Of a DNA stretch of 64,000 bases, positions 51,614 through 60,723 are shown in pieces. Position 1 is the stretch's first letter. Each line of letters starts with the position of its first letter. The position numbers and the translations under genes were made by a program. Source of the stretch: Tenacibaculum sp. 190524A05c (GTDB taxonomy: Bacteria > Bacteroidota > Bacteroidia > Flavobacteriales > Flavobacteriaceae); contig NZ_OZ038523.1 of assembly GCF_964036595.1 (NCBI RefSeq), positions 2,672,501 through 2,736,500 on the forward strand. Direction: 5' to 3'. Below the pieces are notes generated by a model. It searched no databases. It had not been told where the DNA came from and was given only the letters and a program-made list of their open reading frames with translations.

Positions 51614-52525
51614 ATGGATTTAACTTGGTTTGTTATTATAAACCCTACCGCTGGAAATTATTCACCTACTGTTTTAAAACAAATTCAACATCATTTAAAA
51701 AATAATAACATAACATACTCTTATGCCGTAACAACACATGAGAAACATGAAATAGAATTAGTTCATGATTCTATTAAAAATGGAATTACAAATTTTATTT
51801 CTGTTGGTGGTGATGGAACACTTCATAATATTGTTAATGGAATAATGACACAAAATTTTGTTTCAACAAGTAAAATTAAAGTTGGTGTTATTCCTTATGG
51901 TACTGGTAATGATTGGGTTAAAACTTATAATATACCTAAAAATATTTCAGAAGCGATTTTAATTATTAAACAACAAAAAACTATTAGTCAAGATATTGGT
52001 TATTTAGAGTTAGAAAATAATTCAACCTTTTTCAATAATGTAGCTGGAATTGGTTACGATGGTTATGTTGTTAATAAACTAAATAAGTTAAAACGATTGG
52101 GTAGTGTTTCATATTTATTAAGCGGTTTGTATGGTATACTATTTTATAGAAAAACTTCTTTTCTAATAAAAATTAACAACCAAACTATAAAAACAAAATG
52201 TTTAATGACACTATTTGGTATTTGTAAATATTCAGGTGGTGGAATGAGATTAACCAATTACAAAGATTCTACAAATGGTTTATTAGACATTACTATAGCT
52301 AAAAACCTAAATTTTAAAGATTTAATTTTAAATATCAAAAAATTGTATGACGGTACTCTTATTAATCATAAAAAAGTTGAAGCTCTTGTATCTGACGAAA
52401 TAATAGTAACACCAGAAACTACAGATCAAAAAGTATACGTACAAGCAGATGGAGAATTAATAGGAACAGGTACTGTAAAAGTGAAAATATTTAAGAATGC
52501 TATAACTTTTGTGGTAAAAAAATAG
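51614..52525 (+). CDS. Diacylglycerol/lipid kinase of the YegS/BmrU type
   Basis: A 303-residue soluble kinase. The motif ISVGGDGTLHNIVNG (GGDGT at about 73-77) and VIPYGTGNDWVKTYNIP are the DAGK catalytic signature; GSVSYLLSGLYGILFY and CKYSGGGMRLTNYKDS complete the family pattern. It phosphorylates diacylglycerol or related lipids at the membrane. It is divergent from rnr and followed by a small membrane ORF at 52617. Confidence 0.93.
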   Translation: MDLTWFVIINPTAGNYSPTVLKQIQHHLKNNNITYSYAVTTHEKHEIELVHDSIKNGITNFISVGGDGTLHNIVNGIMTQNFVSTSKIKVGVIPYGTGNDWVKTYNIPKNISEAILIIKQQKTISQDIGYLELENNSTFFNNVAGIGYDGYVVNKLNKLKRLGSVSYLLSGLYGILFYRKTSFLIKINNQTIKTKCLMTLFGICKYSGGGMRLTNYKDSTNGLLDITIAKNLNFKDLILNIKKLYDGTLINHKKVEALVSDEIIVTPETTDQKVYVQADGELIGTGTVKVKIFKNAITFVVKK

Positions 52526-52616
52526 TCTGTTTTTCCAACGAAAGTTAAAAAAAACTTAAGAAAAATGTAACATCTCTTAAAATTTCTCGTCTTTACTATA
52601 AAGAAAGTCCTTTAAT

Positions 52617-52787
52617 TTGAAAAACTTACGCAAAATAATCATCCTTTTTTTATTCATATTCCTAGCAGGAATAGTGGTTACCGCGTTGAGTATTAACACT
52701 ACACTGAACAAAAAGGAACCTTCAAAAAACTTAAAAACCAAACAAGATACCGTTTACTTGATCAAAAAGAATAAGAAGTTAGCCTAA
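52617..52787 (+). CDS. Possible small membrane protein, TTG start
   Basis: A 56-codon frame beginning TTG AAA AAC and ending TAA at 52785-52787. It would encode a basic N-terminus, one membrane helix (IIILFLFIFLAGIVVTALSI, residues about 7-26) and a basic, hydrophilic tail (NKKEPSKNLKTKQDTVYLIK). Codon use and the clear amphipathic plan argue for coding, but there is no ATG and no promoter was identified. It is 91 bases after the lipid kinase gene. It could also be a decayed fragment. Confidence 0.45.
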   Translation: MKNLRKIIILFLFIFLAGIVVTALSINTTLNKKEPSKNLKTKQDTVYLIKKNKKLA

Positions 52788-53464
52788 CCATAAGAGAATA
52801 GACGGCTACACTATTAGAAATAAGATATAAGACTTTAGTTTCTGTTCTACATTAAAAATTCATTTTAGCTTTTCATAGTATATCAATTTAAATACGTCAT
52901 TCCGATGAGGAACGAAGAAGGAATCTTACCTTTCTGAAAAATATCAAAACTTAAATTCTTTCTTCTCGTTTTTCACAGTTATCAACACTTTATATTATTA
53001 TATATTTTCTTCTTTAAAATTTAAAAAAAGAAATGATTGTTATTATAGTGTGTTAATTTGTGGAATTGATTTTACTTTTAAAATTTTGATTTCTGATTTA
53101 TTAAATATAATGAACAACTTATTCATATAAATACTTACTGAAAATCAAAAGATAAGTAAGGTTATTAACAATTTTTATTAACAAGAGTTCACGTAATTTT
53201 ATGGAAAGTTAATTTTATGTTCACTGTAAATAAATTGTAAATTTTATGTTGATAAATGTTCATTAAAAACTTAAAAAAAAAGTTGCATAATTCATGTGGT
53301 CCGCTGTATTGTAAAAAAAACTGAGAAAGTCAAAAATTCTTTTTCTATTCTTTTGATTAGTTCTTAACAATTTGGAAATATAGGTTAATAGATTAGTATG
53401 TAGTAGTTTATCCTACTTTTCAAAAAAACGATTGTTAATTACTGTTGATAACCGTTAATAACTG
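52788..53464. other. Candidate replication origin (AT-rich, DnaA-box-like 9-mers)
   Basis: About 680 bases with no convincing gene. It holds seven 9-mers resembling TTATCCACA-type DnaA boxes: TTATCAACA at 52979-52987, TTATTAACA at 53162-53170 and 53175-53183 (13 bases apart), TTCTTAACA near 53361 (weaker), and on the reverse strand TTATCAACA at 53247-53255 and 53443-53451 and TTATTAACG at 53453-53461. An extremely AT-rich stretch lies at 52988-53040. It also contains one dispersed repeat (52895-52926). The parS-like cluster is 8-10 kb away. No dnaA gene is present, which is normal in this family. Confidence 0.4.
52895..52926. repeat. Dispersed repeat (CGTCATTCCG...GGAATCTT type)
   Basis: ACGTCATTCCGATGAGGAACGAAGAAGGAATCTT has the same GTCATTCC/GGAATCT ends as the repeats at 19.5 and 24 kb, in the opposite orientation. 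Confidence 0.65.
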
Positions 53465-53472
53465 TATTTTTG
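53445..53472 (+). promoter_or_regulatory. Promoter of rpiB (TTG-N17-TATTTTTG)
   Basis: TTG at 53445-53447, 17 bases, then TATTTTTG at 53465-53472, a perfect Bacteroidota promoter. The -33 element lies within a DnaA-box-like 9-mer (53443-53451). Start of transcription near 53480, leader about 25 bases. Confidence 0.75.
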
Positions 53473-53503
53473 TGGCTAATAACACAACACAAATCAACAC
53501 ATT

Positions 53504-53935
53504 ATGACAATAGCGATAGGAAATGACCACGCTGGAACAGAATACAAGTTCGAAATCATTAAACTTTTAGAGGAATTAGGTCATGAAGTTCTAAATTTTG
53601 GAACGGATGATTCTAATAGTATGGATTATCCTGATACCATTCACCCAACAGCTGATGCAGTAGAATCAGGAAAAGCTTCTTTAGGAATTATTTTATGTGG
53701 AAGTGGTAATGGTGCTCAAATGACTGCTAATAAACATCAAGGTATTAGAGCTGCTTTATGTTGGAATAATGAGTTGGTTGCTTTATCAAGACAACATAAT
53801 AACGCTAATATATTAACGATTCCTGCTCGTTTTGTTTCTGTACAACAAGCATTAGGTTTTGTAAAGATTTTCCTTTCGACTGAATTTGAAGGAGGTCGTC
53901 ACCAAAATAGAGTTTCTAAAATTGCTTGTTCATAA
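53504..53935 (+). CDS. rpiB: Ribose 5-phosphate isomerase B
   Basis: A 143-residue RpiB/LacA-type isomerase: MTIAIGNDHAGTEYKFEII with the Asp-His substrate site, LGIILCGSGNGAQMTANKHQGIRAAL with the active-site Cys in LCGSGNG, and NNANILTIPARF. It interconverts ribose- and ribulose-5-phosphate in the pentose phosphate pathway. The GNAT gene starts 3 bases after it. Confidence 0.97.
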   Translation: MTIAIGNDHAGTEYKFEIIKLLEELGHEVLNFGTDDSNSMDYPDTIHPTADAVESGKASLGIILCGSGNGAQMTANKHQGIRAALCWNNELVALSRQHNNANILTIPARFVSVQQALGFVKIFLSTEFEGGRHQNRVSKIACS

Positions 53936-53938
53936 CAC

Positions 53939-54388
53939 ATGGAATTTATAGTTAAATCTTTTGATCAACTAACTACTTCAGAATTGTATGCAGTTTTGCA
54001 ATTACGTTCTGAAGTGTTTGTTGTTGAGCAAGATTGTGTATATCAAGATATTGATGGTAATGATCAAAAGGCAATTCATGTTTTAGGTTATAAAAACAAT
54101 CAGTTAATTGCGTATACACGTTTATTTAAACCTGCTGATTATTATGAATATGCTAGTATTGGTAGAGTAATCGTAAAACAAGGAGAACGAAAATATGGTT
54201 ACGGTCATGATTTGATCCGTTTTTCAATTAATACGGTTCAAAAAGAGTTTTCAACAAAAATGATTAAGATTGGTGCACAAACCTATTTAAGAAAGTTCTA
54301 CGAATCACATGGTTTTCAAAAAGTTGGTGAAGATTATATTGAGGACGGAATTCCTCATATATATATGATTAGAGAGTATTTTATTTAA
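53939..54388 (+). CDS. GNAT acetyltransferase, ElaA-like
   Basis: A 149-residue N-acetyltransferase. LRSEVFVVEQDCVYQDIDGNDQKAIHVLGY is the ElaA family hallmark, followed by IGRVIVKQGERKYGYGHDLIRFSI for acetyl-CoA binding and IGAQTYLRKFYESHGF. It starts 3 bases after rpiB, so the two are co-translated. Its stop overlaps the convergent pseudouridine synthase gene by 8 bases. Confidence 0.9.
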   Translation: MEFIVKSFDQLTTSELYAVLQLRSEVFVVEQDCVYQDIDGNDQKAIHVLGYKNNQLIAYTRLFKPADYYEYASIGRVIVKQGERKYGYGHDLIRFSINTVQKEFSTKMIKIGAQTYLRKFYESHGFQKVGEDYIEDGIPHIYMIREYFI

Positions 54389-54965
54389 CGCTCTCCATTA
54401 AATCTTCAACTTCCATTACTCCACCAGATTCTAAATTATTTAATAATACATTTCCAATTCTTACACGCACTAATCGTAATGTTGGGAAACCAACTGCTGA
54501 AGTCATTTTTCTAACTTGACGGTATTTTCCTTCTTGTAATGTGATAGATATCCATGATGTTGGTCCATGTCTATCATCTCTAATTTTCATTATTCGATCA
54601 GGAAAATTTGGTGTATCAATTATAGTTACTTTACAAGGTTTAGTTAAGTACTTTTCACCTTTTATTCCAATTTTTACGCCATTTCGTAATTGTTCTATTT
54701 CGTTCATTGTAATAGCTCCATCCAATTGAACGTAATATTCTTTTTCAACTTTACCTCTAGTGGTTATAAAGTCACTTACTTTTCCATCTGTAGTTAATAA
54801 TAATAAGCCTTCAGATTTTACATCTAATCTTCCAATAGCCATTGTTCCTTCAGGAAAGTCGTGTAACTCTCCTAACATTTTTTTCTTCCTTTTAGTTTGA
54901 TTATTAATAAATTGAGAAAGAAAACCGAAAGGCTTATGAATTATGAAATGTCGATGTTTCGTCAT
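54381..54965 (-). CDS. rRNA pseudouridine synthase, RluE-like
   Basis: A 194-residue RsuA-family pseudouridine synthase lacking an S4 domain, like RluE. The catalytic motif is AIGRLDVKSEGLLLLTTDG (Asp in GRLD), with HKPFGFLSQF near the N-terminus, KEYYVQLDG and EGKYRQVRKM. It converts one uridine in 23S rRNA (U2457 in the E. coli RluE case). Convergent with the GNAT gene. Confidence 0.93.
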   Translation of the reverse strand: MTKHRHFIIHKPFGFLSQFINNQTKRKKKMLGELHDFPEGTMAIGRLDVKSEGLLLLTTDGKVSDFITTRGKVEKEYYVQLDGAITMNEIEQLRNGVKIGIKGEKYLTKPCKVTIIDTPNFPDRIMKIRDDRHGPTSWISITLQEGKYRQVRKMTSAVGFPTLRLVRVRIGNVLLNNLESGGVMEVEDLMESVK

Positions 54966-55009
54966 TAAAAAGTAATATTGTGGTCATAAAATATTGTGCA
55001 AGTATAAAA

Positions 55010-56185
55010 CTACTTTCTCAATAATGAAAAACTACCAACCTTAGAAGTGTTGTCTTCAAAAATTACTTTATACCAATATGTATTCGATGGCATTTTTCGT
55101 CCATTAGACAAACCATCCCAACCTTCATCTTTCGGAATAGTAACCAATAAAGATCCAAAGCGATCGAATATGTGAATAGATTGTATAGGTAGGTCTGAAC
55201 TTACTCTCCAGAAATCATTTATACCATCTTGGTTAGGTGTAAAAAATGAGGGAAAAGTTTGATTAATAGTAACCGTACATATAGTTACTTTAAAGCTTGT
55301 TTCTCTAAAGCAGTTTTCATCATCAGGATCAATATTATAAATAAATATTATTTGCGTTTCATTTATTATATCACCTGGGAATAATTGATCTCCTAAACCA
55401 CCAGACAAAGTATAATAATTTCCATGAGTTAAACTTGGAAGTTCATAGGGTTCACAAATTTCAACATCTTCTAAAGTATCTATTTCCGTTCCACAAGTCA
55501 AGTTATAACATTCTCTCTCAGTTTCAACATAAAATGAAGTGGCATCTTTATTCGTCCAATTGGTATTGCTATAAGAAGCATCATCTACAAAAATACAAGT
55601 AAGATTAGGATTATTTCGAATTGTAATAGTCTCTATATTAGTATTGTTTTCATTTCTTAAGTCTACAAAATTTAAGTTGTTATTATCCAACTCAACTAAT
55701 TTTAAAAACTCACTTCCACTTAGATCTAAACTTTGAATTTTATTATTATTAATAGTAATAAATTCGAGTAAAGGATTGTTAGTTGTATCTAATACTTCTA
55801 TTTCATTATTATCAATAAAAAGGTTTTCAAGTCTAGTATTCCAAGTAACATCTAGTTTGGTAAGTTTATTATTTTCACAAGCTAAGGTTACTAATTTTGT
55901 TAAAGAAGAAACATCAAGTTCTGTTAAGTTGTTATTGTTTACTTGTAAATGTTCTAATGCTCTAAAATCTTCAATACCTGTTAAGTCGGAAATATTAAAA
56001 TTGAGAATAAATAATTCATCAACATCTTTAATGTTATCTGTGGGAACAAAATCATCTAAAGGAGGTGTATCAAATCCTTGGTCAATAAGAACCTGCTCAA
56101 AATTATCGTCCGGAACGAAAGTCATACTTTGAGAATAAACTATTGAAATAAAAAAGAAAGATATGATACCCGTTATTTTCTTCAC
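55010..56185 (-). CDS. T9SS type B secreted protein with leucine-rich repeats
   Basis: A 391-residue exported protein. Translation starts with GTG at 56185 (MKKITGIISFFFISIVYSQ, signal peptide to about 19). About eight short leucine-rich repeats (residues about 60-215; LTELDVSSLTKLVTLACENNKLTKLDV) resemble internalin-type or BspA-like LRRs. A short Cys-containing region follows, then a C-terminal type B sorting domain (about 300-391) with TFPSFFTPNQDGINDFW and NTYWYKVIF. It is secreted by the type IX system and probably attached to the surface. The ligand is unknown. Confidence 0.92.
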   Translation of the reverse strand: MKKITGIISFFFISIVYSQSMTFVPDDNFEQVLIDQGFDTPPLDDFVPTDNIKDVDELFILNFNISDLTGIEDFRALEHLQVNNNNLTELDVSSLTKLVTLACENNKLTKLDVTWNTRLENLFIDNNEIEVLDTTNNPLLEFITINNNKIQSLDLSGSEFLKLVELDNNNLNFVDLRNENNTNIETITIRNNPNLTCIFVDDASYSNTNWTNKDATSFYVETERECYNLTCGTEIDTLEDVEICEPYELPSLTHGNYYTLSGGLGDQLFPGDIINETQIIFIYNIDPDDENCFRETSFKVTICTVTINQTFPSFFTPNQDGINDFWRVSSDLPIQSIHIFDRFGSLLVTIPKDEGWDGLSNGRKMPSNTYWYKVIFEDNTSKVGSFSLLRK

Positions 56186-56406
56186 CTCAAAAAGAATAAG
56201 TTATCTAAGATAAGCATTTAAAAATTGCTTATTAAAAGCTTAGTCTCTAATTATGGTGAGAAATTACATTTTAGAGGTAAAATTTGTATTCAGAGAGAAT
56301 TAAAATTGTTAATTACTTCTTTTCATTTTGAAATATTTGTACAAAAAATCATACACATTTTTCATAACTTAGCAGTTCTTATTTTGATAAATTTTTAGCA
56401 TAACTT

Positions 56407-57414
56407 ATGGCAGCAGATAAAGAAAAAGAAGCGAAATTAAAAGCGCTTCAACTTACTCTAGATAAATTAGATAAGTCTTACGGAAAAGGAACAGTAATGA
56501 AGTTGGGTGATAAAGTGATTGATGATGTAGATGCTATTTCTTCAGGATCTTTAGGATTAGATTTAGCCTTAGGAGTTGGAGGATATCCAAGGGGAAGAAT
56601 CATTGAAATATACGGACCAGAATCTTCTGGTAAAACAACATTAACTTTACATGCAATTGCAGAAGCTCAAAAAGCAGGTGGAATTGCTGCTTTTATTGAT
56701 GCAGAACACGCTTTTGATCGTTTTTATGCAGAAAGCTTAGGAATTGATGTAGATAACTTAATTATCTCTCAACCAGATCATGGAGAGCAAGCTTTAGAAA
56801 TTGCAGATAACCTAATTCGTTCGGGTGCAATTGATATCGTAGTTGTCGATTCTGTTGCGGCATTAACTCCAAAATCTGAGATTGAAGGAGAAATGGGAGA
56901 TTCTAAAATGGGATTACATGCACGTTTAATGTCTCAAGCATTACGTAAATTAACAGCTACAATTAGTAAAACAAATTGTACAGTAATTTTCATTAACCAG
57001 TTACGTGAAAAGATTGGTGTAATGTTCGGAAATCCTGAAACAACTACTGGTGGTAACGCTTTAAAATTCTACGCTTCTGTTCGTTTAGATATTCGTAGAA
57101 GAACTCAAATTAAAGACGGCGATCGTGTTATTGGTAACAGTACGAAAGTAAAAGTAGTTAAAAACAAAGTTGCTCCACCTTTCCAAACTGCTGAGTTTGA
57201 TATTATGTATGGAGCTGGAGTTTCTAAAGTTGGAGAGATTTTAGATATCGGAGTTGAGTTAGGTATTGTTAAGAAAAGTGGATCTTGGTTTAGCTATGGA
57301 GACACTAAATTAGGTCAAGGTAGAGATGCAGTTAAAGGTCTAATTAAAGATAATCCTGAGTTAATGGAAGAACTAGAAACTAAAATTAAAGACGCTATTG
57401 AGAATCAAGAATAG
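56407..57414 (+). CDS. recA: Recombinase RecA
   Basis: A 335-residue RecA. Walker A GPESSGKT at residues 70-77, Walker [10 protein letters not shown], the LexA-interaction/L2 segment [17 protein letters not shown], and a normal C-terminus with acidic tail. It catalyses strand exchange, and with DprA (13000) supports transformation. A terminator follows at 57443-57471. A LexA-type SOS box was not identified upstream, in line with the family's lack of classical LexA sites. Confidence 0.99.
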   Translation: MAADKEKEAKLKALQLTLDKLDKSYGKGTVMKLGDKVIDDVDAISSGSLGLDLALGVGGYPRGRIIEIYGPESSGKTTLTLHAIAEAQKAGGIAAFIDAEHAFDRFYAESLGIDVDNLIISQPDHGEQALEIADNLIRSGAIDIVVVDSVAALTPKSEIEGEMGDSKMGLHARLMSQALRKLTATISKTNCTVIFINQLREKIGVMFGNPETTTGGNALKFYASVRLDIRRRTQIKDGDRVIGNSTKVKVVKNKVAPPFQTAEFDIMYGAGVSKVGEILDIGVELGIVKKSGSWFSYGDTKLGQGRDAVKGLIKDNPELMEELETKIKDAIENQE

Positions 57415-57442
57415 TAAGATTTTCAAATACTCATAAATAAAA

Positions 57443-57471
57443 AGCAATTGAATTACTCAATTGCTTTTTTT
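57443..57471 (+). terminator. Terminator of recA
   Basis: AGCAATTGA and TCAATTGCT form a perfect 9-bp stem (extended by A/T pairs) with a 5-base loop, followed by seven T. Confidence 0.88.
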
Positions 57472-57527
57472 GTATCTTAAAATGTCAATTGTCAATTTAG
57501 GATAAAAACGCTGGCTATTTTCAATAC

Positions 57528-57535
57528 TACATTTG
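57528..57535 (+). promoter_or_regulatory. -7 element directly before the AraC-type gene
   Basis: TACATTTG, perfect consensus, ends 4 bases before the ATG at 57540. Either the mRNA is leaderless or nearly so, or the match is fortuitous; no TTG lies 17-19 bases upstream. Confidence 0.4.
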
Positions 57536-57539
57536 CCTC

Positions 57540-58397
57540 ATGGAAACAAAAGAATTCTATAAACAACGGTTGCAACAAGTAGTTTCCTACGTAAGAACGA
57601 AATACAATCAAAAGATTTCGATTGATGAATTAGAGCATCTATCTAGTTTCTCATATAGAAATCTACAGAGAGTGTTTAAAGCTTTGTATAGTGAAACTAT
57701 TGGAGCTTATGTAACAAGATTGAAGGTAGAAAACGCGGCAAAAATGTTAGTTTATTCACAAAAGGAAATAAAACTTATTGCTGAGGAAGTAGGATATTCA
57801 GATGTCTTTGCTTTTAGTAAAGCATTTAAAAAACACTTTGGTATTTCGCCTTCAAAGTATAGAGATAAAAAGGAAGAATTATTTAAGAAAAGCGAAGAAA
57901 TAACAGAAGAGATTATGCCTTTTTTTGAGGAAAGAATTACTGTTTTACCAAAGAAAAGAGTTGTGTACACCACTTTTAAAGGAGATTATTATAGTACAGA
58001 CTTAGATGCTGTTTGGGATGATTTTATTGAGAAATCAGAAAGAATTGGGATTGATGTTGATGCTGCTGAATCATTTGGAATTATATGGGATGAACCTATT
58101 ATATCTGAAAAGTTAAGCTATCATTATGATGCATGTTTGGTTATTGATGATTTGGAGTTAGCTAATTCAAAATTTAATGTAAAAACAATAGCTTCACAAA
58201 CCTATGCAGTTTTTGAACATTTAGGTTCATATAAAACCATTGCTGATACTTACGATAAGATATTTTCGAAATGGTTGTTTACAACAAATCATGAAATCAT
58301 TGAAAAGCCATTTTTGGAATTTTATATTCTTCATGATGGAAATACTTCTAATGAAGATGATTATAAAACAGAAATTTTTATCCCCATAGAAGGCTGA
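57540..58397 (+). CDS. AraC-family regulator with GyrI-like effector domain
   Basis: A 285-residue protein. The N-terminal 100 residues contain two helix-turn-helix segments of the AraC type (ISIDELEHLSSFSYRNLQRVFK and EIKLIAEEVGYSDVFAFSKAFKKHFGISPSKYR). The C-terminal 150 residues form a GyrI-like/Rob effector domain (VVYTTFKGDYYSTDLDAVWDDFI, TYAVFEHLGSYKTI). Such regulators sense hydrophobic or cationic compounds and control efflux or detoxification genes. The amidohydrolase starts 20 bases later and is a likely target. Confidence 0.93.
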   Translation: METKEFYKQRLQQVVSYVRTKYNQKISIDELEHLSSFSYRNLQRVFKALYSETIGAYVTRLKVENAAKMLVYSQKEIKLIAEEVGYSDVFAFSKAFKKHFGISPSKYRDKKEELFKKSEEITEEIMPFFEERITVLPKKRVVYTTFKGDYYSTDLDAVWDDFIEKSERIGIDVDAAESFGIIWDEPIISEKLSYHYDACLVIDDLELANSKFNVKTIASQTYAVFEHLGSYKTIADTYDKIFSKWLFTTNHEIIEKPFLEFYILHDGNTSNEDDYKTEIFIPIEG

Positions 58398-58417
58398 TTG
58401 TAAAATCAGTTTTAAAG

Positions 58418-60100
58418 ATGAATAAAATGAAAATTATAGCACTTATATTAAGTTTTGTACTGAGTTCTCAAGCATGCTCAAAAAGAGAATCTATTAATAT
58501 TACAAGCAGTAGTCAGAAGTTATATTTTAATGGAAAAATTTATACTGTTGATACGAATCAACCTTGGGCAGAAGCTATGATTATTGAGGGTAATTCAATT
58601 GTTTTTGTTGGATCAAATTCAGAAGCTAGAAATATCCTTGAAAATGGTTCTGAAGAAATAGATTTAGAAGGAAAATTAGTGTTGCCAGGTTTTCATGATG
58701 TTCATATGCATCCTATGGAAGTTGGCTCTACAAGCACAACGTTTACGTTAAATGAAAACGAAGTTGACATTAACAATTACTTACCTGTAATTAAACAAGC
58801 TTCTCAATCAAATCCAGGAAACGATTGGTTAATTGGTTTTGGTCATTCTATTAATACGTTATTAGGGGCTCAGGAAAGTCCGTTAAAACTTTTAGATGAA
58901 ACTGTTTCTAACAGACCAGTTATCATTATGGAACATACTTCTCATTCTATGTGGGTAAATTCTAAAGCTTTGGAACTAGCCGGATTTAAAGATGCAAGTG
59001 AAAATCCTACAGGTGGAATTCTTATGAAGGATAATGGGAAATTAAATGGAATTTTAATTGATAATGCTGGTGATATTGTCTTTCAAATAGCTCAAAAGTC
59101 TTTAGCGAATTCAGATAATGAGTACGACGGAATGGTAAGTTATGTATTACCAGAACTTGCTAAAAATGGAATAACGTCTGTATCAGATGCAAGAACGTAT
59201 TGGAAGAGAGATCAACACAAAGTTTGGCAACAATTAGCAGAAGATGGAAGATTAACTGCACGCTTTAATCTTGGGCTCTGGGCTTATCCTGAAGCTAATG
59301 ATAACGAACAAATAGCTAGTTTAAAGTCATTGTTTAGTAATGACAAGAATAGTTTACTTAAAATCAATCAAATTAAGTTGTATTCAGATGGAATTACCCA
59401 CAATACAACAGCTGCTTTACATTCTGATTATCATGTTGATTTTTTCAATCAATCTTCTAATAACGGATTGAATTATTTTAGTGAAGATAGGATTAAAAAA
59501 TATGTTCAAGAGTTAGAAACAGTAGGATTTGATTTTCACATTCATGCTATTGGTAATCGAGGAATACATGAAGCATTAAACGCTATTGAAAAAGGAAGTT
59601 TACTTCAAAATAGACACAGATTAACTCATGTTGAAATGGTAGATGCAAATGACATTAATAGGTTTAAACAATTAAATGTTACTGCAGATGCTCAAGTTGC
59701 TGGAGATTTTACTCAACCACATCATTGGCAAGAAAATGCCGAATTGGTAGGATCATCATTGGCAAATAATTTAATTCCCATAAAATCATTTTCAAATGCT
59801 GGTGTGCGATTAACATTAAGTAGCGATTGGAATGTAAGTACTTTAAATCCATTTGTGGGAATACAGAATGCCGTAACTCGAAATCCACAAAATATCTCTT
59901 TAGAAGAAGCTATAAAAGCCTATACTATTAATGGTGCATACACAATGAGACAAGAAACGGAAGTTGGATCTTTAGAAAAAGGAAAACTGGCAGATTTTAT
60001 AGTTTTGGATAAGGATATTTTTTCTATTCCTAAAAGTCAGATTAGCCAAACAAAAGTAGTTCGAACTATTTTTAATGGTGAAGAAATCTATAAAAAATAA
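58418..60100 (+). CDS. YtcJ-like amidohydrolase, exported lipoprotein
   Basis: A 560-residue metal-dependent hydrolase with lipobox VLSSQACSKR (Cys at about 20). The amidohydrolase signature LPGFHDVHMHPMEVG gives the H-x-H metal motif; HAIGNRGIHEALNAIE and TLSSDWNVSTLNPF supply the remaining metal and catalytic residues, and DGITHNTTA is a loop typical of the YtcJ group. The C-terminal small beta domain ends VRTIFNGEEIYKK. It hydrolyses an amide, imide or ester in the periplasm or at the outer membrane; the substrate is unknown. It is probably co-transcribed with the AraC regulator. Confidence 0.9.
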   Translation: MNKMKIIALILSFVLSSQACSKRESINITSSSQKLYFNGKIYTVDTNQPWAEAMIIEGNSIVFVGSNSEARNILENGSEEIDLEGKLVLPGFHDVHMHPMEVGSTSTTFTLNENEVDINNYLPVIKQASQSNPGNDWLIGFGHSINTLLGAQESPLKLLDETVSNRPVIIMEHTSHSMWVNSKALELAGFKDASENPTGGILMKDNGKLNGILIDNAGDIVFQIAQKSLANSDNEYDGMVSYVLPELAKNGITSVSDARTYWKRDQHKVWQQLAEDGRLTARFNLGLWAYPEANDNEQIASLKSLFSNDKNSLLKINQIKLYSDGITHNTTAALHSDYHVDFFNQSSNNGLNYFSEDRIKKYVQELETVGFDFHIHAIGNRGIHEALNAIEKGSLLQNRHRLTHVEMVDANDINRFKQLNVTADAQVAGDFTQPHHWQENAELVGSSLANNLIPIKSFSNAGVRLTLSSDWNVSTLNPFVGIQNAVTRNPQNISLEEAIKAYTINGAYTMRQETEVGSLEKGKLADFIVLDKDIFSIPKSQISQTKVVRTIFNGEEIYKK

Positions 60101-60128
60101 ACAATTCAAAACATCTTGTATAAAATGA

Positions 60129-60158
60129 AAACGGTTGTAGTATAAACTATAACCGTTT
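60129..60158 (+). terminator. Terminator of the amidohydrolase unit
   Basis: AAACGGTTGTAGT and ACTATAACCGTTT form a 13-bp stem with one wobble pair and a short loop, followed by a T-rich stretch. Confidence 0.7.
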
Positions 60159-60177
60159 GTTATTTTTATAACATCTT

Positions 60178-60723
60178 ATGACGATTCAAATCAACGAAAA
60201 TATCAGTTTAGAACCCATTACAAATTCAACAAGTAATGAGCTTTTCCAATTAATGAAAGAAGTATATCCTTTGGCTTATGATTATTTCTGGGAAGATGGT
60301 GGAAATTGGTATGTAAATTCTCAATATTCTAAAGAAAATATTAAGGAGGAGTTAGCTCAAGAAAATGCCGAGTATTACTTTGTGGTTTTTAATGGGGAGC
60401 GTATTGGTAATTTTAGAATTCTTTGGAATGAACCTTTACCAGATACAAAAGAGAATTTAAAGTCAGTGAAACTTCACAGAGTGTATTTACATGCTAATAC
60501 CCAAGGAAATGGTATAGGAAAATCGTTATTAACTTGGTTGGAAAACGAAGCTATAAAAAAGCAATGTGAATTGATTTGGTTAGATGCTATGGATGAAAAA
60601 CCACAAGCGTTTAACTTTTATAAAAAGTTAGGCTACCAATACCATTCACATTGTTTTTTACCTTTTGACTTATTACATGATAAGTACAGAAAGATGAGTC
60701 AGCTGTATAAGAAGTTAGGTTAA
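60178..60723 (+). CDS. GNAT N-acetyltransferase
   Basis: A 181-residue acetyltransferase. Acetyl-CoA binding loop is [27 protein letters not shown] (Q-G-N-G-x-G), followed by [22 protein letters not shown]. It is unrelated to the ElaA-like GNAT at 53939. Substrate not predictable. It meets the convergent dut gene with 4 overlapping bases. Confidence 0.9.
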   Translation: MTIQINENISLEPITNSTSNELFQLMKEVYPLAYDYFWEDGGNWYVNSQYSKENIKEELAQENAEYYFVVFNGERIGNFRILWNEPLPDTKENLKSVKLHRVYLHANTQGNGIGKSLLTWLENEAIKKQCELIWLDAMDEKPQAFNFYKKLGYQYHSHCFLPFDLLHDKYRKMSQLYKKLG

